Under the pieces are notes generated by a model. The model was not told the origin of the DNA, did no database searches, and saw only the letters and a program-made list of their open reading frames with translations. Positions 6,260 to 12,844 of a stretch of DNA of 16,345 nt are shown one piece after another; the stretch's first letter is position 1, and every line of letters begins with the position of its first letter. The stretch comes from an uncultured Collinsella sp. (GTDB lineage: Bacteria; Actinomycetota; Coriobacteriia; Coriobacteriales; Coriobacteriaceae), in assembly GCA_902496005.1 (NCBI GenBank), contig CABUZI010000032.1:1-16345 (forward strand), given 5' to 3'. The translations under genes and the position numbers were made by a program.

Positions 6260-6895
6260 CTAGTCACGCAGGATGATGTCCATGGCGAGCATCAGATTGC
6301 GCTCGTCGATGGCAAACGGGGCGGCCTCGCGCGTCTTGGGCTTGGCACAAAACGCGATTCCCGTGCCCGCGGCCTGAATCATGGGGATGTCGTTGGCGCC
6401 GTCACCAATCGCGACGGTGTGGGCCATATCGACTCCGCACTCAACTGCCCAGTCCAGCAGCTTGATGAGCTTGGACTCCTTGGTCACAATGTCGGCAGCC
6501 AACTTGCCGGTGAGCTTGCCGTTCACGACCTCCAGACGATTGGCCAGGCAAAAGTCGATGCCCGCGGCAGCCACGATCTTGTCGGCGACCTCGTGGAAGC
6601 CACCGCTTACCACGCCGACCTTCCATCCCTTGCTGTGCGCCGAGCGCACAAGCTCCAGCGCGCCGGGGGTAAACGTCACGCGCGCAAAGGTGCGCTCGAA
6701 CACGCTCTCGTCCAAGCCGGCAAGCAGCCCCACGCGCTCTTCGAGCGCCTGCTTAAAGTCGAGCTCGCCGCGCATGGCGCGCTCGGTGATCTGCGCTACC
6801 TGCTCGCCCACGCCGGCCTCCTCGCCCAACAGGTCGATGACTTCCTGGCTGATGAGCGTGGAGTCGATATCCATAACGATGAGGCGTGCGGTCAT
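6260..6895 (-). CDS. serB: Phosphoserine phosphatase SerB
   Basis: SerB hydrolyses O-phosphoserine to L-serine, the last step of serine synthesis, in the cytoplasm. The 211-aa protein is a HAD-superfamily enzyme. Motif I is MDIDSTLISQEVID near residues 8-21, with the two catalytic aspartates as DxDST. Motif II is VVSGGFHEVADKI, the conserved Lys lies in VTKESKLIKLL, and motif III is AIGDGANDIPMI. Length matches short SerB forms without the N-terminal ACT domains. I start at ATG 6895, preceded by GGAAAGG at a fair spacing; the open frame to 6964 adds residues unlike the family. It is transcribed away from aspS. The gap to larB contains the candidate lar operator, so serB probably lies outside the lar operon. 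Confidence 0.93.
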   Translation of the reverse strand: MTARLIVMDIDSTLISQEVIDLLGEEAGVGEQVAQITERAMRGELDFKQALEERVGLLAGLDESVFERTFARVTFTPGALELVRSAHSKGWKVGVVSGGFHEVADKIVAAAGIDFCLANRLEVVNGKLTGKLAADIVTKESKLIKLLDWAVECGVDMAHTVAIGDGANDIPMIQAAGTGIAFCAKPKTREAAPFAIDERNLMLAMDIILRD

Positions 6896-7040
6896 GGCGG
6901 GCCTTTCCGAGTGCAGTTGTATTGGGGCACATTGTCGCACGCCGCACGCCCGGGCGACGGCCACGGTGCGTCAATTGTTTCGTCTCCGTCAAGTCTTTGG
7001 GCAGGAGCTACTTTTCTGCGGCACATCGACACAGGTGCGA

Positions 7041-7046
7041 TAAGAT
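7041..7046 (+). promoter_or_regulatory. Candidate -10 box of aspS
   Basis: TAAGAT in the context GTGCGATAAGATAG lies about 105 nt upstream of aspS. I see no good -35 at the expected spacing, so this is weak. Confidence 0.25.
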
Positions 7047-7088
7047 AGAACGCCATGTCCGGCTGCGCGGTTTACGCAGGCTGGGCAA

Positions 7089-7130
7089 ATCTGTACGACG
7101 CCGCCCGGAACGACACGGGGCGGCACAGAT
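7089..7130 (+). promoter_or_regulatory. Two-tier hairpin in the aspS leader
   Basis: ATCTGT (7089-7094) pairs with ACAGAT (7125-7130), and inside it GCCGCCC (7100-7106) pairs with GGGCGGC (7118-7124). No U-run follows and no T-box core sequence is seen, so it is not a terminator or T-box. It ends a few nt before the AAAGGAGG ribosome binding site at 7135-7142 and could affect translation of aspS. Confidence 0.45.
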
Positions 7131-7151
7131 CCATAAAGGAGGATCACTGGT

Positions 7152-8939
7152 ATGAGCCAGACCCGTCCCATTGACGAGCATTCCATGCACACCCGTACCT
7201 GCGGCGAGCTTCGCCGCGAGAACGTGGGCGAAGAGGTCACCCTCACCGGTTGGGTGAGCCGTCGCCGTGACCACGGCGGCCTTATTTTCTGCGACCTTCG
7301 TGACCGCGAGGGCATCACGCAGCTCACCTTCGACCCCGAACACTCCGACGGCGACGCCTTTAAGATCGCCGAGACCATGCGTCCCGAGTGGCCCATCAAG
7401 ATCCACGGCGTCGTGCGCTCCCGTGGCGAGGAGACCACCAACGCCAAGCTCGCGACCGGCGAGATCGAGGTCCTGACCGACCACGCCGAGGTGCTCAACA
7501 CGTCCGTCACCCCGCCGTTCCAGATCGAGGACGGCATCGAGACCAGCGAGGACACCCGCCTGCGCTATCGCTATCTGGACCTCCGCCGTCCCGAGATGAT
7601 GGCCAACCTCAAGCTGCGCTCCGACTTTACCTTTGCCATTCGCGAGGCGCTGCACAACCGTGAGTTCATGGAGGTCGAGACGCCCTCCCTGTTTAAGTCC
7701 ACGCCCGAGGGCGCTCGCGACTTCATCGTTCCCAGCCGTATTCAGCCGGGCAACTTCTACGCGCTGCCGCAGTCCCCGCAGCTTCTGAAGCAGCTGCTCA
7801 TGGTTGGTGGCGTCGAGCGCTACTACCAGGTTGCCAAGTGCTTCCGCGACGAGGACCTGCGTGCCGACCGTCAGCCCGAGTTCACTCAGGTCGATATCGA
7901 GATGTCCTTCGTGGACCAGAACGACGTCATGAGCGCGCTCGAAGAGGTCCTGGCCGATGCCTTCGGCCGCATGGGTGTCGAGATGCCCACGCCGTTGCGT
8001 CGCATGAACTACTGGGAGGCCATGGATACCTATGGCTCCGACAAGCCCGATACCCGCTATGGCATGCACCTGGTCGACCTGACCGACATCTTTGCCAACT
8101 CCAAGTTCAAGGTCTTTGCGACCGCCGCAAATGAGGAGGGCTCTGTCGTCAAGGCCATCAACGCCAAGGGCGCCGGTGCCTGGGCACGTGCCAAGATCGA
8201 TAAGCTCGCCGGCGTGGCCTCCACGTTTGGCGCCAAGGGCCTGGCCTGGATCGCCTTCCGCGAGGACGGCTCCATCAACAGCCCCATCGTCAAGTTCTTC
8301 TCGGACGAGGAGATGGCCGCTCTGCGCGAGCGCATGGACGTCGAGCCCGGCGACCTTGTGATGTTCGCCGCCGGCCCGCGCCTGCTCTCTGACGAGATCC
8401 TGGGCGGCATGCGCTCGCACATGGCCAATGCGCTCGAGATCAAGCGCGAGGGCCACGACTTCCTGTGGGTCGTCAACTTCCCGCTGTTCCATTGGGATGA
8501 GGACCGCAAGGCCTATGCAGCCGAGCACCAGCCCTTTACCCTGCCGACCGAGACCGACATCGCCAAGATCGAGGCCGATCCGCTGGCAGCCGGTTCGTGC
8601 ACCTACGACTTTGTCATGGACGGCTTTGAGGCTGGTGGCGGCGGTATGCGTATCCACAACGCCGAGATGCAGATGTCCATGCTCAAGCTCCTGGGCTTTA
8701 CCGAGGAGCGTGCCGAGTCTCAGTTCGGCTTCCTCATGGAGGCCCTCAAGTTTGGTGCGCCCCCGATGGGCGGTTTCGCTCTGGGCCTGGACCGCGTGTG
8801 CATGCTGCTTACCGGTTCCGACTCCATCCGCGACGTCATGGCGTTCCCCAAGACGGCTAGCGGCTCCGACCTCATGTCGGGCGCCCCGAGTGCCGTTTCC
8901 GGCGCCCAGCTCAAGGACGTCAGCCTGCGCCTGATGTAG
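7152..8939 (+). CDS. aspS: Aspartyl-tRNA synthetase, bacterial type, predicted non-discriminating
   Basis: AspRS charges tRNA(Asp) with aspartate. The 595-aa protein has the bacterial order: an OB-fold anticodon-binding domain (about 13-110, TLTGWVSRRRDHGGLIF), the class II catalytic core with motif 2 FRDEDLRADRQPEFTQVDIE starting at 231, the inserted GAD domain (about 300-420), and motif 3 GGFALGLDRVCMLL from 540. The residue after RRRD is His (H41) and the SRGEE loop has Gly (G92). This His/Gly pair marks non-discriminating AspRS such as that of Pseudomonas, while E. coli has Leu and Lys. Such an enzyme also makes Asp-tRNA(Asn), corrected by GatCAB. A strong AAAGGAGG lies nine nt before the ATG, and an intrinsic terminator follows at 8964-8996. 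Function is certain; the tRNA(Asn) role is inference. Confidence 0.97.
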   Translation: MSQTRPIDEHSMHTRTCGELRRENVGEEVTLTGWVSRRRDHGGLIFCDLRDREGITQLTFDPEHSDGDAFKIAETMRPEWPIKIHGVVRSRGEETTNAKLATGEIEVLTDHAEVLNTSVTPPFQIEDGIETSEDTRLRYRYLDLRRPEMMANLKLRSDFTFAIREALHNREFMEVETPSLFKSTPEGARDFIVPSRIQPGNFYALPQSPQLLKQLLMVGGVERYYQVAKCFRDEDLRADRQPEFTQVDIEMSFVDQNDVMSALEEVLADAFGRMGVEMPTPLRRMNYWEAMDTYGSDKPDTRYGMHLVDLTDIFANSKFKVFATAANEEGSVVKAINAKGAGAWARAKIDKLAGVASTFGAKGLAWIAFREDGSINSPIVKFFSDEEMAALRERMDVEPGDLVMFAAGPRLLSDEILGGMRSHMANALEIKREGHDFLWVVNFPLFHWDEDRKAYAAEHQPFTLPTETDIAKIEADPLAAGSCTYDFVMDGFEAGGGGMRIHNAEMQMSMLKLLGFTEERAESQFGFLMEALKFGAPPMGGFALGLDRVCMLLTGSDSIRDVMAFPKTASGSDLMSGAPSAVSGAQLKDVSLRLM

Positions 8940-8963
8940 GGAAGCGGCTACATATTGCCTGTA

Positions 8964-8996
8964 ACGAGGGAAGGACGCGTGCCTTCCCTCGTTTTT
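8964..8996 (+). terminator. Intrinsic terminator of aspS
   Basis: ACGAGGGAAGG and CCTTCCCTCGT form a perfect 11-bp stem with a 7-nt loop, followed by TTTTT. It starts 25 nt after the aspS stop. Confidence 0.93.
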
Positions 8997-9036
8997 ATGC
9001 GCGGGCGTTGCGAGGGCATAGGTTGACTGGGCGTCG

Positions 9037-9146
9037 CGGAAACTGCGACCCAGAATCCAGCCAAATAACGGGTCGCACTTTCCGGTTGAGCCTTCTGGCG
9101 GAAACTATGTCCCATCATTGACGCTCGAAATGGGATGCGGTTTCCG
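9037..9146. repeat. Four alternating copies of a CGGAAA...CCC motif forming two hairpins (BIME-like)
   Basis: Copy A (+) CGGAAACTGCGACCC is at 9037-9051 and copy B (-) at 9070-9084; their arms pair at 14 of 15 positions. Copy C (+) CGGAAACTATGTCCCAT is at 9099-9115 and copy D (-) at 9130-9146; they pair at 13 of 17 Watson-Crick positions, and three of the four remaining are G-U wobbles. The alternating orientation resembles REP/BIME arrays. The segment before it, GGCATAGGTTGAC at 9017-9029, resembles the outer arm of the 127-nt hairpin element. Confidence 0.75.
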
Positions 9147-9172
9147 TCCCGCCCTCAACAAGCATCTAACGC

Positions 9173-9178
9173 TACAAT
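9173..9178 (+). promoter_or_regulatory. Candidate -10 box of the HPr gene
   Basis: TACAAT lies 55 nt upstream of the HPr-like gene and matches the -10 consensus at five of six positions. The -35 region would fall in the repeat array and is not convincing. Confidence 0.3.
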
Positions 9179-9232
9179 AACTACCACGTGGCTGGGTTTG
9201 CCAGCCGAATGTGCGATGCCGCGGGAGGGGAC

Positions 9233-9481
9233 ATGGTCGAGTTTACAAAGACGATTAAAGATCCGTTGGGATTACATGCCCGCCCGGTTGCGCTGCTCTA
9301 TGACATCATTGCCAAGCATCGTAGCGACGTGTCAGTCAGTATCGGCGATCGCCACACGGATGGCCGCGACGTTATAGGGCTCATGGCACTCTGCGGCGAA
9401 TGTGGCGAAGACGTCGTGTTCCGTGTTTCGGGCGTGGATGAGGCCTCCTGCGTCACGTCGATCAGAAACCTCTCGCTTTAA
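9233..9481 (+). CDS. HPr-family phosphocarrier protein with Asp at position 46
   Basis: HPr passes phosphate from Enzyme I to the sugar-specific PTS IIA components. The 82-aa protein has the HPr active site GLHARPV, with the phosphorylated histidine at the canonical H15 and R17 beside it. The second signature, normally KSxMGxMxLG with regulatory Ser46, reads RDVIGLMALCG. Position 46 is Asp, so HPr kinase could not phosphorylate it. The ATG at 9233 has GGAGGGG five nt upstream. The open frame extends to 9188, but that extension is not HPr-like. No Enzyme I or other PTS gene is nearby. It may be the general HPr of the cell or a specialised paralogue; the sequence does not settle this. It ends at an intrinsic terminator. 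Confidence 0.85.
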   Translation: MVEFTKTIKDPLGLHARPVALLYDIIAKHRSDVSVSIGDRHTDGRDVIGLMALCGECGEDVVFRVSGVDEASCVTSIRNLSL

Positions 9482-9535
9482 CCTCAACAATGTGACAAAG
9501 GGGCAGTCCCCTCTGTTGCATAAATTGGTATCAAT

Positions 9536-9574
9536 AGGCACTGCAAAGAGATGGTCTTTGCGGTGCCTTTGTTT
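9536..9574 (+). terminator. Intrinsic terminator of the HPr gene
   Basis: AGGCACTGCAAAGA and TCTTTGCGGTGCCT pair over 14 bp with one wobble, followed by TTGTTT. It starts 54 nt after the HPr stop. A smaller GGGG-CAGT-CCCC hairpin lies between them near 9500. Confidence 0.85.
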
Positions 9575-9583
9575 CGTATGGGA

Positions 9584-9624
9584 AACTTTTTCGAAATCTG
9601 GATGGGGACCCTTTCCAAAAAGTT
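9584..9624. promoter_or_regulatory. Inverted repeat upstream of feoA1
   Basis: AACTTTTTCGAAA (9584-9596) and TTTCCAAAAAGTT (9612-9624) pair at 12 of 13 positions around a 15-nt loop. It lies between the HPr terminator and feoA1 and could be a regulator site or an extra hairpin. The role is unknown. Confidence 0.4.
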
Positions 9625-9633
9625 AACCACGTG

Positions 9634-9645
9634 TTAGTTTACTAA
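9634..9645. promoter_or_regulatory. Palindrome TTAGTTTACTAA upstream of feoA1 (candidate metal-regulator site)
   Basis: Arms TTAGT and ACTAA lie around TT, 68 nt before the feoA1 start. The base content recalls DtxR/MntR or Fur boxes but does not align well with the 19-bp DtxR consensus. Its place in front of an iron-uptake operon makes metal control plausible. Confidence 0.4.
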
Positions 9646-9713
9646 AGCGAACATAGGCGTAGTTAACTTTTACCGCGTCGATGTTGAGGACGAACTGACG
9701 TTAGGAGCCACTC

Positions 9714-9956
9714 ATGTCTTGCGGACCGCAGATGCCGGCAATGCCGCTTTCGATGGTAAAAGCGGGCGAAACCGTGCGCGTGTCTCGTGTAAAGGGCAAT
9801 GAGGATATGAAGCACCACCTCAAGGACCTCGGCTTTGTCGAGGGCAGCGAAATTCACGTGGTGAGCTCGAGTGGCGCCAATATCATCGTCACGGTGCTGG
9901 GCGCACGCTTTGGTATCGATTCCAAGGTTGCCATGCACATCATGACCGTCGGTTAG
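9714..9956 (+). CDS. feoA: FeoA-type ferrous iron transport protein, first copy
   Basis: FeoA is a small cytoplasmic SH3-like protein that works with the FeoB iron transporter. This 80-aa protein has the FeoA core from about residue 14: MVKAGETVRVSRVKGNEDM, then HHLKDLGFVEGSEIHVVSSS and a closing strand segment IDSKVAMHIMTVG. A short N-terminal extension (MSCGPQMPAMPLS) with one Cys comes before it. TAGGAG lies seven nt before the ATG. It is followed after 40 nt by a second feoA and then feoB, so it is the first gene of the iron operon. Candidate metal-regulator sites lie upstream. Confidence 0.9.
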   Translation: MSCGPQMPAMPLSMVKAGETVRVSRVKGNEDMKHHLKDLGFVEGSEIHVVSSSGANIIVTVLGARFGIDSKVAMHIMTVG

Positions 9957-9996
9957 TCGACGGTATTTCTGTACGCACTGAAAGGGGGACAAGTAA

Positions 9997-10218
9997 ATGA
10001 AGACGTTGGGTGACGTTAAGGTGGGCGAGAGTTCTACCATCGTCAAGCTTCACGGTGAGGGTGCGCTTCGCCGCCACCTTATGGACCTGGGGCTCATCAA
10101 GGGCACTTCGTTCAAGGTCGTGAAGGTTGCACCGCTCGGCGATCCGGTCGAGATCAACGTGCGCGGCTACGAGCTTTCCATCCGCAAGGAGGAGGCGGCC
10201 GTCGTCGAGGTCCAGTAA
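9997..10218 (+). CDS. feoA: FeoA-type ferrous iron transport protein, second copy
   Basis: This is a 73-aa FeoA-domain protein of the minimal family length: LGDVKVGESSTIVKLHGEG, RRHLMDLGLIKGTSFKVVKVAP, and the C-terminal GYELSIRKEEAAVVEV. It differs clearly from the first copy, so the two are not a recent duplication. AAAGGGGGAC stands before the ATG. It lies 40 nt after the first feoA and 123 nt before feoB. Two distinct FeoA proteins may have different roles at FeoB, for example one structural and one regulatory; this is inference. Confidence 0.9.
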   Translation: MKTLGDVKVGESSTIVKLHGEGALRRHLMDLGLIKGTSFKVVKVAPLGDPVEINVRGYELSIRKEEAAVVEVQ

Positions 10219-10249
10219 GGGCTCGCGACGTATGTTTCTGCAGATAAAG

Positions 10250-10268
10250 TTAGGTTTTTCTAACTTAA
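10250..10268. promoter_or_regulatory. DtxR/IdeR-like iron box in front of feoB
   Basis: The 19-mer TTAGGTTTTTCTAACTTAA matches the DtxR consensus TTAGGTTAGCCTAACCTAA at 15 of 19 positions. It contains perfect 7-bp arms AAGTTAG (10247-10253) and CTAACTT (10260-10266). It lies in the 123-nt feoA2-feoB gap, with a possible TTTCTG (10235-10240) and TTCTAA (10258-10263) promoter overlapping it. Iron repression of feoB is the likely reading. Confidence 0.65.
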
Positions 10269-10295
10269 TGCTGCAACTTTGAAGCACATTATTCA

Positions 10296-10321
10296 GCCTG
10301 CGCGGAGAAAGCAGCGCAGGC
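10296..10321 (+). promoter_or_regulatory. Leader hairpin before feoB
   Basis: GCCTGCGC and GCGCAGGC form a perfect 8-bp stem with a 10-nt loop, ending 20 nt before the feoB start. No U-run follows. It may shape the feoB leader or stabilise the mRNA. Confidence 0.45.
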
Positions 10322-10341
10322 ACACAAGGAAGAAGGATTGA

Positions 10342-12669
10342 ATGGCGGATTCTCAGATCCATGTCGCGCTGGCGGGTAACCCCAACTGCGGCAAGACCAC
10401 GCTTTTCAACCTGATCACCGGCGCCAACGGTTATGTTGGCAACTGGCCGGGTGTTACGGTTGAGAAAAAGGAAGCCAAGCTCCTGAGTGACAAGAACGTC
10501 ACCATCACGGACCTCCCCGGTATCTACTCGCTTTCCCCCTACAGCCCCGAGGAGCAGTGCTCGCGCGACTACCTCATGAGCGGCGAGCCCGATGTCGTCG
10601 TCCAGGTTGTCGACGCCACCAACCTCGAGCGCAACCTGTACCTGGCACTTCAGGTCATCGAGACCGGCTTGCCCGTGGTCGTTGCCCTCAACATGGCCGA
10701 CCTGGTCGAGAAGAACGGCGATAAGATCGACACGGACAAGCTCTCCAAGAAGCTCGGCTGCCCGGTTATGATGATCTCCGCTCTTAAGAACAAGGGCATC
10801 ACGGAGCTCTTCGAGCAGGTTAAGAAGTCCGCTGCTTCTAAGGGCCAGGTGCCGGAGCACAAGTTTGATTCCTCCATCGAGGATGTCCTGACGCACATCG
10901 AGAACAACCTGCCGGCAAGCGTTCCCGCCAACAAGCGTCGCTACTATGCCGTCAAGCTGTTCGAGCGCGATGCGGACGCCTGCAAGCTCATCAACCTCAC
11001 CAAGGAGAAGGCCGCTCGCGTCGAAGAGCTGGTCGCTCAGTGCGAGCAGGACTGCGATGATGACGCTGAGTCCATCATCACCGGTGAGCGCTACGGCGTC
11101 ATTGCCCACATCATCGACGAGTGCCTCACCAAGGCTCCGGCCAAGATGAGCACCTCCGAGAAGATCGACCGCGTGGTTACCAACCGTATTTTGGGCCTGC
11201 CGATCTTTGTGGTCATCATGTTCTGCGTGTACTACATCGCCGTTTCCACCCTGGGCGGTACGGTGACCGACTTCACCAACGACCAGCTCTTCGGTACCGA
11301 CGGCTGGTATGTGCTCGGTCAGGGCCGCGATGCCTATGACGCAGCTGTCGAGGCTGCGGGTGACGCTGCCGATTCGGTTGACCCGGCGGAGTATGGCCCG
11401 TATGTTCCGGGTATTACCACCATGGTCCACGACGCACTTGTGGCGGGTGGCACCGAGGACGGTGGCCTGGTCGATTCGCTGGTCTGCGACGGCATCGTCG
11501 GCGGTATTGGCGCCATCATGGGCTTCGTCCCGCAGATGTTCCTGCTCTTTGTGATGCTGTCCTTCCTGGAGGACTGCGGCTACATGGCCCGCGTCGCCTT
11601 TATCATGGACCGCGTGTTCCGCCGGTTTGGCCTGTCCGGTAAGTCCTTCATCCCCATGCTCGTGTCCTCGGGCTGCGGCGTCCCCGGCGTCATGGCCACC
11701 AAGACCATCGAGAACGAGAAGGACCGCCGCATGACGGTCATGACCACCACGTTCATTCCCTGTGGCGCCAAGCTGCCGATTATTGCCCTGCTCATGGGTT
11801 CCATCATCGGCGATTCTTCCACCACCGCCGCGTGGATCAGCCCGCTCTTCTACTTCCTGGGCGTCTTTGCCGTCATCGCCTCGGGCCTCATGCTCAAGAA
11901 GACCAAACTCTTCGCCGGTCGCCCGACGCCGTTCGTTATGGAGCTTCCCGCCTACCACTTCCCGGCGATCCGCTCTTGGGCACTGCACGTGTGGGAGCGC
12001 TGCTGGGCCTTTATCAAGAAGGCCGGCACGATCATCTTCGCGTCCACCGTCGTCGTTTGGTTCCTCTCCAACTTTGGTAGCTATAACGGTTCCTTTGGCT
12101 TCCTGCCTGCGATGGACGGCATCCCCGAGGAGTTCACGGACTACTCTGTGCTCGCCATGCTGGGCAACCTGGTTGCCTGGATCTTCGCCCCGCTCGGCTT
12201 TAGCACCTGGCAGGCAACCGCGCTGACCGTCTCTGGCCTTGTCGCCAAGGAGAACGTCGTCGCCACCGCCGGCTCGCTGCTGTCCGTCGCCGACGCGGGC
12301 GAGACCGACCCGAGCCTGTGGACCGCGTTCGCCGGCATGTTCCCGACTATGGGCGCCTGCGTTGCCTTCGGCGCCTTCAACCTGCTGTGCGCTCCGTGCT
12401 TTGCCGCCATTGGCACCATCCGCAACCAGATGGATTCCGGCAAGTGGACCGCGATTGCCATCGGCTACGAGTGCGCCTTCGCTTGGGTGATCGCCCTGTT
12501 CATCAACCAGTTCTACAACCTGCTTGTTCTGGGGCAGTTTGGTATCTGGACGGTTGTGGCCATTGTGCTGCTGGTTGCGATGCTCTTCCAGATTTTCCGT
12601 CCCATGCCTAAGTTTGCTTGGACGGACGAGGACGAGACCAACACTGCTTCCACCGCAGTTTCCGCTTAA
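10342..12669 (+). CDS. feoB: Ferrous iron transporter FeoB
   Basis: FeoB is the GTPase-linked inner membrane permease for Fe(II). The 775-aa length is normal. The N-terminal G domain shows G1 GNPNCGKT (12-19), a switch region VGNWPGVTVE (32-41), G3 DLPG (57-60), G4 NMAD (117-120) and G5 SAL (146-148). A helical linker leads to the membrane part from about residue 275 (ILGLPIFVVIMFCVYYIAV). The two gate motifs are present: SSGCGVPGVMATKT with C445, and TFIPCGAKLPIIALL with C474. GLVAKENVVATAGSLL follows near 633. There is a segment of about 70 residues (310-380) between early membrane helices, rich in Asp, Gly and Ala, that is probably extracytoplasmic. AGGAAGAAGG precedes the ATG. An intrinsic terminator follows the stop. 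Confidence 0.97.
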   Translation: MADSQIHVALAGNPNCGKTTLFNLITGANGYVGNWPGVTVEKKEAKLLSDKNVTITDLPGIYSLSPYSPEEQCSRDYLMSGEPDVVVQVVDATNLERNLYLALQVIETGLPVVVALNMADLVEKNGDKIDTDKLSKKLGCPVMMISALKNKGITELFEQVKKSAASKGQVPEHKFDSSIEDVLTHIENNLPASVPANKRRYYAVKLFERDADACKLINLTKEKAARVEELVAQCEQDCDDDAESIITGERYGVIAHIIDECLTKAPAKMSTSEKIDRVVTNRILGLPIFVVIMFCVYYIAVSTLGGTVTDFTNDQLFGTDGWYVLGQGRDAYDAAVEAAGDAADSVDPAEYGPYVPGITTMVHDALVAGGTEDGGLVDSLVCDGIVGGIGAIMGFVPQMFLLFVMLSFLEDCGYMARVAFIMDRVFRRFGLSGKSFIPMLVSSGCGVPGVMATKTIENEKDRRMTVMTTTFIPCGAKLPIIALLMGSIIGDSSTTAAWISPLFYFLGVFAVIASGLMLKKTKLFAGRPTPFVMELPAYHFPAIRSWALHVWERCWAFIKKAGTIIFASTVVVWFLSNFGSYNGSFGFLPAMDGIPEEFTDYSVLAMLGNLVAWIFAPLGFSTWQATALTVSGLVAKENVVATAGSLLSVADAGETDPSLWTAFAGMFPTMGACVAFGAFNLLCAPCFAAIGTIRNQMDSGKWTAIAIGYECAFAWVIALFINQFYNLLVLGQFGIWTVVAIVLLVAMLFQIFRPMPKFAWTDEDETNTASTAVSA

Positions 12670-12698
12670 GTCCGAATAAGGATTAACCCCTTTCTACG

Positions 12699-12731
12699 AG
12701 CCCGGGTGTCCCAGCGACACTCGGGCTTTTT
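12699..12731 (+). terminator. Intrinsic terminator of feoB
   Basis: AGCCCGGGTGTC and GACACTCGGGCT pair over 12 bp with one wobble around a 5-nt loop, followed by TTTT. It starts 30 nt after the feoB stop. Confidence 0.9.
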
Positions 12732-12762
12732 GGTGGGGGAGATGTGGCGTTTCCGCAGATAA

Positions 12763-12799
12763 AACCAACCAAAATAAACCTGTCCCTTTTTGGTAGGTT
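12763..12799. promoter_or_regulatory. Inverted repeat overlapping the promoter of the Cys-rich membrane gene
   Basis: AACCAACCAAAA (12763-12774) and TTTTGGTAGGTT (12788-12799) match at 11 of 12 positions, with a 13-nt spacer. The right arm overlaps the proposed -35 box, as an operator would. Confidence 0.4.
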
Positions 12800-12815
12800 G
12801 AGAATGGGGTAAAGT
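12787..12815 (+). promoter_or_regulatory. Candidate promoter of the FeoB-associated gene
   Basis: TTTTTG (12787-12792) and TAAAGT (12810-12815) are 17 nt apart. They lie downstream of the feoB terminator and 30 nt before the next start codon, so the small gene may be transcribed separately from feoB. Confidence 0.4.
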
Positions 12816-12844
12816 AAGTGATGGTTAACTAGAGGAGGCTTGCT

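Noticed and set aside
7050..7151. T-box riboswitch in the aspS leader
   Set aside because: No T-box consensus (TGGNACCGCG-like) and no terminator stem; only a simple two-tier hairpin is seen.
7008..8657. 549-aa minus-strand open frame opposite aspS
   Set aside because: It covers AspRS codons in antisense, has no recognisable motif and no fitting ribosome binding site.
9940..11988. Long minus-strand open frame opposite feoA2 and feoB
   Set aside because: It is the antisense shadow of high-GC coding DNA. Its protein is low-complexity and unlike known families, while the plus strand encodes clear FeoA and FeoB.
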